From: Apricaphanius iberus
Taxonomy: Eukaryota > Chordata > Actinopteri > Cyprinodontiformes > Aphaniidae
Direction of reading: 5' to 3'
DNA length: 64,000 nucleotides
Assembly (NCBI GenBank): GCA_028564705.1
Contig: JAPXFQ010000398.1
Location: 310,001-374,000 of the forward strand
Of this stretch, positions 10,376-21,440 are shown piece by piece. The notes under the pieces are model-generated. The model saw only the letters and a program-made list of their open reading frames with translations. It searched no databases and was not told where the DNA came from. Both the position numbers and the translations under genes were made by a program. The first letter of the stretch is position 1. Each line of letters begins with the position of its first letter.

Positions 10376-12269
10376 TGTAAAAATAATAAAAATGTAAAAT
10401 AACCAGAGCTAATATACGTATAAACATGTATGATTATATCTCAGCAATTGAAATTTCACTGTGTGAACTGGAAAAGATAAATAAAAGCAAACCCGTACAA
10501 CCAAGTCTTTTGTATTTAAAGTTGTTTGTAGCATATTGTTTCACCATGGAAATAAAGAGTTCAAATGCATCAATAATTAGGCTGCAAGTGAATAAGAGTT
10601 AATTGATGAAGACCTGATTTCACAGAGGCTTGGTAAAATCAAGCTTTCTGTCTGTGACCCATTGTTTGTTCACATAAAGCTCTGCACTGTAATCCCTTTA
10701 GTGTTCAATTAATCAAATTACTGCTGTTTAAACTTTGCACCACACACCAATTTGTAAAACCTCCCTACATAAGCTGTCTGTATCTCTGTTAGCTCAGCCT
10801 TTGGGTTTTTGCTGCCTTCCCAATCACGTCCACTACCAAACAGGCAGACAAGCACAGAAAAAAAGAGAGGAAAGCTGAGAGGGAGGATCAACATCAAATG
10901 TGATGAATGCCTTTCTACAGAAAAAGCTGCACGGAACGTCCTTGACTTTAATCAAAACTATTTGTTTTTGGGGCGGCTCGTCTGTTGTCTCATGTGCTCA
11001 TGTCCAATGATAGCCTGACATTAATGACACCATAAATCAGGGCCAAGTGACGGCAGGGTTTTTGGTAATGTCTCAGGGCTGTTGCAGAGATGCCGGTCAT
11101 TGAGGAATATAAGGTGGAGAGTGAGAGGTTTGTTGGAATTCCAGATTATGTGGGGGTTAACTAGCCCCTTGAGAAAGAAGGAAGAAAATGTGAAGCTAAG
11201 ATGTCTAAGAGCCAAGAGAACCAAGGTAATGCTGTTTTTATGTATATCATTTGTTGGAGAGACATGATACACGTCCCACTTTGGTCACAATGCTTAATAC
11301 ATGAACGCATAAAAACAAGTGTTGACGAATCAAAATAGCAGTTTTCCACAGGAAACAACTGGACAAGTCTCAACCATTTTCTATATTAATATCACAATGA
11401 GCTGAATTTGTACTTAAGCAGCTTTAAAGTTTTAAGCCAAACTCGACTGATAAGTTCCATTCTGTGGAAATGAGAATGCCATAAATCCCTGCTGAACATC
11501 CCTCATCCTTTGCTGTAATAGTCTGCTCACATAAACACATTGGCCCTCTTCCTGGGGCAAGATCTAAACAATTCCAGCTTGATTGATTTGACAGAGACCA
11601 TAAAATAACTGCTCCTCGGCCACTGCACCAAGAATAGGGAGGCCCTAAAACCTTTGTGTGTTAGGGATGGGCCAAAAAAACACTGCTACCCATTTGTATG
11701 TTTGAATAGATGGGAAAGGCTGAACAGATGTTTGGTATTTCTAAGGGTCAGGAAGTGTAACTCTATCTCAGTTAGTTTGGACTTGAGGCATTAGGGTGTT
11801 CTGTTTTGGGTCAGTGTGAACTTTCACACCCTGAAATCATTATGAAACAATGCTGATTTCAATTTGGAGTTTGTTATTAGAGGCAATGGTGGTGCTGCTG
11901 CACCAATACTTACTGGTATAACGTATCTGATGTTTATTATCACTGCCTTAGAAGTTCTAGAGGTAATTAATTTGTAAAAACAACATTAACCAAGTTTTAC
12001 AGATATCAGTCTTTCTAAAATATTCATATCCCTTCGAATTTAGGTAACAACCTAAATTTATGTTTTGGGGATTTTTGAGAGATTTTGGTTAAAAAGGCCA
12101 AGACTTTGTAGAACTGACATTCACTGAAGTTAGAGATGCATGTATCAGTAGGTTTTTACTTGACACTGTGTCCATTTTTGGTTGCTGGATCAAACAACGC
12201 TCTGTAAGGGGTTAAAAGCCTAGGGTGCTGTTTTATAAACCAGCTCTGCTTTGAACATCCTCTTAGTAT
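10376..12269. other. Low-repeat DNA with candidate constrained stretches
   Basis: I see no gene or clear mobile element. At 10557-10730 several homeodomain-type cores sit close together (caataattag, gttaattgat, caattaatcaaatta). At 11500-11650 the sequence is balanced in composition and non-repetitive. Both could be conserved non-coding DNA, which needs comparison to other fish. Confidence 0.3.
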
Positions 12270-12580
12270 TGATGGTAAGAGTTTTTTGCCACTATTCTTC
12301 TTGAACAAACCTCTGAGTCATTCACAGAGCAGCTTTATATGTACCTAAATCAAATTAATCACAAGTGGAATGTAGTCAGTAATTAGTTGACGATGATATT
12401 TAGTGACATGGTGTTTTATTCGGAGGTGTTAGAGTAAAACTGTTTGTTTGCCAGTGCAAAATTATACTCTACATTTTATTGATCTATCTCATAACAAATT
12501 ACATTGAGATTAGTGATTGTAGCATGACAAAATATAAAGAAAAGTTAAAGGGGTATCAATATAATTGCAAGGCACTGTAT
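12270..12580 (-). mobile_element. Tc1-like transposon fragment: 5' leader and terminal repeat
   Basis: On the plus strand, caaacctctgagtcattcac, a 5' leader remnant (gtagtcagtaattagttgac, gaggtgttagagtaaaac) and the end aaggggtatcaatataattg...caaggcactg (12578) followed by TA (12579-12580) are the 5' leader and outer end of a minus-oriented Tc1 of the family also seen at 6370-6775. The transposase is lost. Confidence 0.6.
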
Positions 12581-12582
12581 AT

Positions 12583-14328
12583 TGATCATAACTATTCAAG
12601 ACTTAAGCCATACCCCTTTGTTTGTTTTTTTAGATATTTGCTCTATCTCGTTTGTGGCTTTTCTCCTGTCACAGTCAATGCAAAACTAACGAGAGGTACA
12701 CAGAAGCTGTTTGGTTGAATGTTGCATTGTCAAGAGAAAGCTATGTAGACAGTGTCTGCCAAAAGGAGTATGCATTTCTAATCCCTTGATGGCTCATAGG
12801 CGCAACAAATCTTATCTATCTACATCCTGTCAAAAAATGTCACCGCTGTTTCAAAAAGTGAAGACGAGACCTGAAGGAGAGGTGCTGGAGGGAGGAAATA
12901 TACAACAGTGTACATTTTTTTCACTTTTGCAGACACACGCGTGCCCACCCACTCAAATGCACCGGAGAGACACCGAGCTGTCGTCAGTTGACAAACAAAT
13001 GACAGACAAATGACATGTTGGAACACCTCCACCAGGCCTGATAGCAATCGCCCTGCGAGATTGTGCCACTGGCATCTCTTATGGAGCGAGGCCTGTGTGT
13101 CATTTTACACAAACAAAACCTCTGCCAAACACTAGATCTGATTGCTTCTACCACCATCAACTGTGTCCAATCTAATCCGTCTGTCAATCTGGGTTGCAGG
13201 GACTGACGACATGGTTAAAAGAGGCATGATGGAGAGGTGGGATGATAAAGATGGAGCGGAAAGGTGGATTTGTTGGAATGGACAGGGGATTTGTAAAGAA
13301 AGCTGTGGTAGTATTTTAACATGTCAAAACCTATACATAGTATAAAGCTTAGAAGATTGTTTTTACTTTTCTTGCTTTAGTACATGCTTTTGCAAGTATT
13401 ACCTAAACCAAACCTAATTACAACTGATCAAAATATAATTGTGGATCAGGCTTGGTGACCTTTGTGTTTGTCTGTTTTCGCCTACAACCCTGCTGGTAGA
13501 TACAGTATAATGTGTGCTTTCCCTTCTCCCTTAATTTAATCAAGTCCCTCCCATCACTCTGGCCTCTTTATTCCAATTCGATTAGTCGTCTAAAGCCATC
13601 AAGATTTCCTGGACAAAATGAATGCTTGTATTAATCCCTGCAATTTCCATTTAAAACGTAAGGGCATTGACTTGATTAATAAGGCCTGATGCTGAATAAT
13701 TACACAACACAACACAGATAGGGTTATAGGAAAAAGCACAGCTGAGCTTGCCCCCAAACCCCCTTTGGGAAACCCAAGAAGGGACGGGGGAGTCAAAGTA
13801 AAGCAATGGCAATGACTGAGGTGATGAATCTCTTAGCTCACCCCTTATGCAATTAACAAGAAACTCTTCTATTAATTTGGTCTTCTGTCTGAGGGTCGAA
13901 TGTCAGGGGTCGAGAGCAGAGGTCAAGCCAACAACAGCATGGAGAAGACAGAGGAAAAGGAAGAACCACAAAGGATAAAGATAGAACAATGTCAGAAGAA
14001 AAGAGAACAGCCTTTTCTTTTGATTTGGCTCTATATTCAACATCAACCTAATTTAGATTACAACAAATTAGCTTAGTGTGAAAAAATGTGTTCAGGTTTT
14101 AGGTTTAAAAGGAAATGTCTCCTGCACATTTAATTGGGAGAAATCAATCACTGTCGTGCTTAAGCATTCAATACAGACCTGATCAATTACAGGGTCGGAA
14201 TGGAAAGATTAGAAAACAATGGTCCTTGTTTTTCCTTATTTAAAGTACAGTTTATATGTGAACATGAGCATGAGCATCCATTATGAACATACATATTGCA
14301 GCTTCTTGATGTCTACCTCTGATGCTGG
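12583..14328. other. Low-repeat DNA with a candidate constrained stretch at 13530-13720
   Basis: No gene or mobile element is recognised. The segment 13530-13720 (ttaatttaatcaagtccctc ... ttgattaataaggcctgatg ... ctgaataattac) is non-repetitive, dense in ATTA cores and resembles vertebrate enhancer sequence in texture. The frame at 12711-13013 has no domain. Confidence 0.3.
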
Positions 14329-15130
14329 ATGGGTCTGGTGCAGAAATATCTTTGACGTGTAAGAATCCATACCCTCGGTTTATTAAACAGTTATGTGATA
14401 GTGTGGGGGTCCTGTCCGATGGATAATGTGCTCTGGCTGTCTGGCCACAAAGTTAGTCCTTTCGCTGACGAGGAAGCTTGCATGACTTTCACCTGGGAGT
14501 CAGGCAATCGAATCATGCCCTGTTGCTTGTTGTGCACCTTGCCACACATGCAGGGTTTAGGGTTTTTGCAGGAAAGTAGGCATACGTTGTTAAAGCCAGG
14601 GATATGTCCCAGCAATATTTATAAATCACTGTTTTGTTCCCACCACTTAAAAACCTGATGTGTTTTTTGTAACAGTGCAGGTCTAACATTCACTTCTGCT
14701 CCCATTGCAACTTTCATATAATCAGCATCTGAACTGAATGGTATGCCACCATCATATACAGTTTCTTTATGTGCATATGTTTTAGCATTCATTGCATAGA
14801 TTGATTTTACAGTCTATAAAGACTAGCGGTTCCCCGGCAAAAAAGACCCCTATTTTTATAGTCTACGATCTTGAGGGAACCGAATCATACATGCATGGCA
14901 AGGTGCACAACGAGCGTGAAAGTCATGTGCACTTACCAGTCAGCCAAAGTACTAACTTCGTGACCAAACAGCCAGGACGTATTATCAATCAGAACCACAG
15001 CGACGGGACCCCCATACTGTCACACAAGCTTTAATAAACCCAGGGTACAGATTACGAATCTCTGGGCACAGTTTATTAAACCGATGGTGAGGAATCGTAC
15101 AGATAATTTTTTTTTTCTGCACCTGATCCC
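14329..15130. mobile_element. Element with long imperfect terminal inverted repeats (about 225-250 bp arms)
   Basis: The left arm (about 14329-14555) and right arm (about 14880-15130) are inverted copies of each other. Shared blocks in the same order are GGTGCAGAAA, CGGTTTATTAAAC, GTGGGGGTCC, CTGGCTGT-TGG-CAC-AAGTTAGT, CATGACTTTCAC and TTGTGCACCTTGCCA. The arms have diverged and carry indels. The hexamer TGCTGG flanks the element (14323-14328 and 15131-15136) and may be the target duplication. The about 325-bp centre holds a second small inverted pair (GGTTCCC near 14828, GGGAACC near 14876). No transposase is present, so it is a fold-back-like or long-TIR non-autonomous DNA element of unknown superfamily. 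The frames at 14391-14615 and 14395-14658 are by-products. Confidence 0.65.
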
Positions 15131-15136
15131 TGCTGG

Positions 15137-16266
15137 GATCCATAGGATGGGATACAACTTTTAGCCAACCTGATGAAATATAGTTATTGTCTCAACAAGC
15201 ATACTCTCAAAGAAAACTTACACAATGTTTAGAATTATGTTTTATATCAAACTAGTGATCAGAAACCTGTGAGGTTCCAAGTTTACCCGTTTTTATTATC
15301 ATTCAGTCAGTCAGTACATAACTTCCTAAATAAATAAATAAATGACCTAAATTTACTCACAGGTGTTGCATGTGAGTTTGTTCACAGCTTATATTGTTAA
15401 AACCTAGTTATAGAAATTAAAATGATTTTTGCATTAACATATCATTTGTGGCTTACTACCATAGTACCACTTTTTTTTTTTTGAACAAGTACACTCTTCA
15501 AGAAAAATCTTTAAGCTCTTTAAGGTCCATAAATATATAAAATAAAAGAACAATGTTGGAATTCCATCATTTATTAAATATGAGCATTTATGTTTGAATC
15601 AAATAGTTATAGATCAACACCTTACAACTTACGCTATAGCACAGCACTCTACTTTACTTTTTGAAATGCAAAAAGTACCAATCAGTTCAACACAGAATCA
15701 GCAACATTACTACTTTTTCAAAGTACTTTCAGATCTTTAGACAGTTTACTTTGAAAAAAAAGGTGTTGACTAATTTAGACAGCAACCATACAAGGGAAGG
15801 CCAGAACTGTAAATACCACAACCCAATAGAAATCTCGATCACTCCTTATGCTAAATATTTATCTTAGCGTCTTTATACTTTTTAAATTTCTTAACATTTT
15901 CTTTACAATTATCTTTACAATATTTTTGAATGAATGACAAGCAGATTAATTGTTGAGAGTCTGATTGGCTATGGCTGGAATGAAAATCCAAAATATACAC
16001 TTCGTACAGCAAATGTCTGACTTTTTAAATTATTTCTGAATGCATTTCAAGAGACTAGAAGCAAGATGCGGAAGCTGATTTTTTTTCACTGTACAACTGG
16101 CAAAATCTGATAACTGAAGTGGATTAATTCAAGGGGTTGATTTGAAATATAAATAATTAAAATAATAAAAAACGTAATTGTAATATTATAATATTATTTC
16201 AAGAAATAAGTATATTTAATTTTAATTATACATTCTTTGATGTTATTTAATTAAGGATTCCTTTGA
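15137..16266. other. AT-rich unannotated DNA
   Basis: Poly-T (15470-15482), short (AAAT)n runs near 15330 and a very AT-rich patch at 16140-16260 are the only structure. Confidence 0.4.
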
Positions 16267-16376
16267 TTCATCCATCCATCCATCCATTTTCTGAACCGCT
16301 TAGTCCTCCAGGGGTCACGTGGGGCTGGTGCCTATCTCCAGCTGTCAACGGGCGAGAGGCGGGGTACACCATAGTT
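16267..16376 (-). repeat. 3' end of a tRNA-headed composite repeat with (GGAT)n tail
   Basis: On the plus strand (catc)n at about 16269-16288 is followed by attttctgaaccgcttagtc, ctggtgcctatctccagctg and gggcgagaggcggggtacac. This is the well-known minus-strand tail of a teleost repeat whose other parts are seen at 28545-28850 and 53826-54112. Only about 110 bp remain. Confidence 0.65.
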
Positions 16377-19083
16377 AGAAAACAGTCGCAGTATTTATTT
16401 ATTTAAGATACATACCTGTCTTTGTTTTATATGGCCACTGTGTTAGAGACATATGTCTTTTAAGATATCTTAGTGGTGCATCATTATTAAACTTTGTGTG
16501 ACTTTTTTCTTATAGCCAGCATCCTTAAATGAGATGCCATTAAAGTTTTCACATTACCATAGTAGATCTCTTTGCCTATAGTATGTAGGCCATCCTGATC
16601 CGTTTAATGTCAGAGTGAAAGTATTCATGTGTTTTTAGAAGCCTGGGGAAAATGCTCCCGGGATGGGCTGTCACAACCATCTTAGGTGTGGTTTTAAAAT
16701 AACCTTTTTTTAATTATCAGTGAAGGAGGAAATGAAGCCTGGCAGTATTATCATTTTTAAATAACTTGAAGAGGCCCAACCCCAACAATTAACATAGTTT
16801 CTAAATGGCTGAACTTCTGGACATACATTTTTGACTTTGTGGGGGAAAAATTTCATGACTGAACCTATCATGTTATAATATTAATTTTATTTTATCTCTT
16901 TATTTGTAATTTATCTTTACTAGAGAATGATGATTAAATCAGCAAGTTACTATACGTGGTGAATTTCCACTTTGGTTTGCCCTGATCAACCAGTCAGAAG
17001 GGATATTTTTTTTTCATGCAGTTGATGGTCAGATCATATAAGAAGTATCCAGTCACACAATTAATAGTACTCATTTGTTTGAATCCTGTTGACCTTAAGG
17101 TTACGTTTTCTCAGGATCAGGTAGTGTTCAACTTTGATGAAGCAAAGACATATAAGAAGATATTTAAAATAAAATGTCTTTTCTACAGCAGGTACAGACA
17201 TGTCTGTGGTTCATTCAAGCTGCAAGTCAAAGAGAGACTTTCAGTATATATCAGGAAGGATGAATGGAGCACAGCAATGATGCTCTGTTTTGTCCAATAG
17301 AGCTTTTAACCTCTGTCTATGGATTTAGAATTATTGGTAGTCCTTTGTAAATTACAGCTGTTAAGGATCTACAGTCTCATAGAGCGACTGCTGTTTTCTA
17401 ATGTTAACTACGTTAATAGGGTGTTAATGTAGGATACCAATGGCAGTTTAATTTAGTTAGTGATCGTTCTGTCTTTCTTTTAAAATATAAGTAAGACCTT
17501 AAAGAAATATCCCGAGTGCTACTTACAGTATACAGTATATATATATATATTTTTTTTTTTTTCATAATTTAAAACTGAAAGTAAAATTATAAGTTTGCCT
17601 AAATAAGTATTGGGAGGTTAAAATTGAACAAAAATATGGAATTGTACAAAATTCTGATTCTGAAAATCTAATAACCAAAGCTTAAGCACAATGTTAAAAT
17701 ATAATGTATTGAACTGTCTGAATGAATAAATGTGTCAGTGGCATTTGTGGTTTCACTGTTCACTGCCACTAGTGGGTAATTACATTAACATACATGCATT
17801 TCTTTACATGCTGTTCCTGTGCAAGCTGTTTAATTTGCAGATGCTGCACTTTATTTTACATGCTGTTATATTTACTTGTAGATAAGAACCAGAATGTGAT
17901 TTGCCCTAAGCTAATTTTGCCATCTGTTGACAGAACTGCTTCCCTAAGAGTCTCACCACACTTGAAGTAGAGCGGCACAGAAAAAGAAGACTAACCCTAA
18001 TCAAAAACACAAAACAGCATATGTTTATACTCCTAGAGTTTGAGTAAAAGTTCTTCTCTAATATGCGGTGCCATAGATGACTGACACTCTTCTGTTTCCA
18101 TTGCACTTTTCCCATCTGTCAGTTAAGCATGGCAGGATTCATTACATAAGGATGTGATGATCCAATCAAAGTGCCCCTGTTTAGATTAGGATGTGAGTGT
18201 GCATGTAATGCTGTTGGAAAGTATACATAAATACAGTATTGATCTTTCCAACACTGGATCTTGTTAAGGATGCAGAGGGCATTGGAGGAACAACAGTGAC
18301 GGCTCCTATCCGATCTGCCTCTGACCCTCCTTCTATAATGTCTTTAACTATTTTTCACAGACATAGATCAAGCACCAAGTGGAACTGCAGAGCCAAGGGA
18401 CTTGGGTATGTGGAGGGGGGATGAAATGTGATGTAGGGGGATTCCAGTGAAGGAGAAAAAAGAAGAGATGGGAGCTGGTCTTTTTCTGCCTCTCATCCCC
18501 TTGAAAGGTCCTAAAGTCCTAAGCCTGGCTCAAGGGCTTATGCAGATTCAATGACCTTTTTTCCCAGAGACGAGATTTTACACTGAAATTACCATTATGA
18601 GCAGTGATATTTCTTGAGGAGGGCTGTGGACCAAACCAACCCCCCTGACTATCGTTAAAACCAACAGCGGCACCTTGTTTGGTCAGCAGGCGAAACCATG
18701 TGGAACACATGTAAACGGGTGAGCCGCTTTGCTGTCAGTGCTGCAACAGTAGGAGTGGGGCCACAGTGTGGGGTGGCTTTAAATGTGCATTACACTTAGA
18801 CTGTAAATGCCAGAAAAATCAGGGGTTATAAAGATGATGTGATAAAGATATTAGACAAGCCTTTTTATGTTCCATTATTGGCCCATCAAACTGAATTTTA
18901 GGAACCTCATCTCAGTGAAAGTGAACTAAGGCTTAAAGTATATCCTAGTAGTGTAATACATAGGAGGGTTTTATTTTCTCTGATTTAATATGTGAATAAA
19001 ACTTTTGCTACAGTGTTTTTTTCTTTTGAGCAGTGGTTCTCTAACCTAATGTTCAAATCTAATTTCTAGAAAACATCAGTGTG
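16377..19083. other. Unannotated DNA with a small (TA)n/poly-T tract
   Basis: There is no gene or recognised mobile element. A (TA)n run and adjoining poly-T lie at about 17531-17563. The part at 18230-18420 is balanced in composition but shows no exon signals that I trust. Confidence 0.35.
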
Positions 19084-19091
19084 TTATTTTT

Positions 19092-19460
19092 TAAGGAAGC
19101 AACAATGCCACTTTTTTCAAACCAATACAATACCGATATTTGGATTTGAGTACTTGAGTAATACGATACTTCTACCAGACAAAAAAAATTTAATTAATTG
19201 AAGGACAGATTTTAATTTCTTCTCTGCTTATTACAACACATGATGGTGAAAGCAATGAAGAAAGGAAAACATTCATAAAAATAACCACAAAAATACAATT
19301 TTATCTAAAAAACAAACATTTTCTGTGAAATTATTGCAGAGTTTACACATTCTAAGTATCGGTTCATGGCAACGGATTAGTTTAGCCGATAACGATACAG
19401 TACATATGAATGGTATCGGCTCCGATACCCAATACCAGTATCGGTATTGGTGCATCCTTA
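19092..19460. mobile_element. hAT-type MITE, 369 bp, with 8-bp target duplication
   Basis: The left end TAAGGAAGCAACAATGCC and the reverse complement of the right end, TAAGGATGCACCAATACC, match at 15 of 18 positions. TTATTTTT flanks both sides exactly (19084-19091 and 19461-19468), an 8-bp duplication as made by hAT transposases. The interior is rich in cgatac/gtatcg words, which matches a very common teleost repeat family. No coding capacity. Confidence 0.8.
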
Positions 19461-19468
19461 TTATTTTT

Positions 19469-20996
19469 TCTCAGTATTAGCATACTGTGAGAAATGTATA
19501 ATGGCACAGTCCTAGTCTGGACTGAGATGCTGTGAGTGAAAGTCTGTGCTTTGAGAATCTCTGCCTCATAGTGTGTTTTTTTTCTTCCAAAGGTCCTTAT
19601 CTGTTAGGTTAACAAAGACAGAAGGCCCCTGAGACTTCCCAGAAGAAGTGTTACAGCACCTCTCATCCCAGCAAAATAAGGCTTGACAGAAAATGGAAAA
19701 CAGCAAAGTTCTATCCTTATTACTCTCTTCAAACATAAGCGAATGATGGCATCTACCTCATTTTAACTGTAACCCCTCTATGGTGACACAAGGACTCACA
19801 CTGCGGACACTGACACAAAAACATACACACACAATTTAACTTCCTCTTCCTATGTCTGCGGATTTGTTTGTCTTTAATTCCCTGTCTTGTGGGGTAATGG
19901 GGACTCTGTGACAGCTTCCATTCTGCCGTGACCTCGGAGGCCTGCAGATCTGAACTGGCACGATGATCAGGTAAGTGTATGTGCATGTCTGCATGTGGGT
20001 GTACTTGCGTGTGTACATGTGTGAGAATGAGGAAGTTGTAGAATAAAAAAGGTTTGTGAAACAGGAACATCGACAGTAAACCAGGAGGACATGATGGCAG
20101 GGGGGCTGTTTTGATGTGAAAATAGTGATTAAATACTGTAATTGACTTTCTACTTTGTCAGCCACTGAAACTCGACTATATGCCACTACAAATATGTATA
20201 ATCAGCAGGAGGCTTACTTTGACAGAAGCCAAAACAAGATCTAGACAGTCATGGGCTCATGTGACATGGGGCATTTGGAGTCAGACAGGCAAATCAAAGT
20301 ACACAAAGGGGTACTTTGAAATATTACACAAAGATATTTCATGTTTTGATTCAGTGAAATCTTTAGAAAGGGTGAAATATTAAGTAGCAAGCCACATATT
20401 TGAAGCAAATGTCTTCTGTTACACCCTGATTTCTATCTTTTCCCTAATAGAAAAAACATTGCAGTTTGCAGCATTCACCTCTGTCCACGTCTCTTCCTGC
20501 TTCATTCTGCTCTGTCTGTCGAGTTTAAGTTACCTACTGTAGAGGAGCTGTCATCAGAGAGCGTATGATAGTGAGAGCAGAACACGGTCGACTGCTGCTC
20601 CAGGGTTGTTTTAGATGTAGAGCCGAGGAGGGTGGGAGTGCGTTGAAGCGTGAGGGCAAAGAGACGATAAAGAGTTAGTGGTGATTCTGCTCAGTGACAC
20701 ATCAGGCCAGGACTGTGAGGTTGGTGTTCAGTTCAGTGGTCCCACAGGGAGTGGGTGTCTGCGGTCGAAGTGTTGTTTTCAACCACATGAGCAGCCTGGT
20801 GCTAAAATAAAGGTGAAAAAAATACCATCTCCCCTCACACTTTTTCTTACTGTAACCAATTCCTGTTACAAGCTTTTCCACATGGCCCCATTATAATCAA
20901 CACAGACTGTGTGCTAAGCTGAGAGTGAATGTATGCGTGTGTTTTGTATATAGATTTTGTAGACAACTTTGGCACTCTGAGTTTGTCACCAGAAAG
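19469..20996. other. Unannotated DNA
   Basis: No gene or clear repeat. CA/GT-enriched sequence lies at 19800-20030, which produces the open frames with His/Thr-rich translations there. Confidence 0.35.
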
Positions 20997-21075
20997 CAGT
21001 GGCGCCTCCAGAATTTTTTTCATAGGGTTGTCCAGATGGGACCACTTAAAATTTTGGGGTGGCACACTTAAACTA
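20997..21075 (+). repeat. Left end of a CAGTGGCG-type DNA repeat
   Basis: The stretch from CAGTGGCGCCTCC through ttttttcatagggttgtcca to ttttggggtggcac matches the left end of a common teleost repeat with hAT-like CAGTG termini. The right end was not found; the LINE at 21441 may have separated the halves. Confidence 0.4.
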
Positions 21076-21440
21076 TAAACCATCATTTCTGAATTTTATT
21101 CTACTGTTGTAGAAAACCTGCCTGTTAAATACTATCATGAAGACTTAAGGAAACTCCTACTGATACACTTTGATTCCTTGTGTTCTATTTAATGTTACTA
21201 ATGATATACCTTGCAGTTCACATTTCAAGTAGCACAACAATTGAGCTTTATTTTGCAGTTATATTTGGCACAAGGTATACATTTAATGTAAATAAAACAT
21301 GAACAGCAGATACCAATAATTTTAATTTAATCCCTATTTTCGTTCACTAATATAATGTATTCTGTATTTTATGAGGCTGAGATAATAAGCCCCTCTCATA
21401 ATTATTAATTATAACTGCATTAATTGCCTAAAGTTATTTA

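Noticed and set aside
12711..13187. Small frames on both strands (12711-13013, 12820-13047, 12984-13187)
   Set aside because: Short, overlapping on opposite strands and without motifs or splice signals.
19753..20186. Two minus-strand frames of 105 and 116 codons with His/Thr-rich parts
   Set aside because: They result from CA/GT-rich sequence. They overlap in different frames and neither has a domain.
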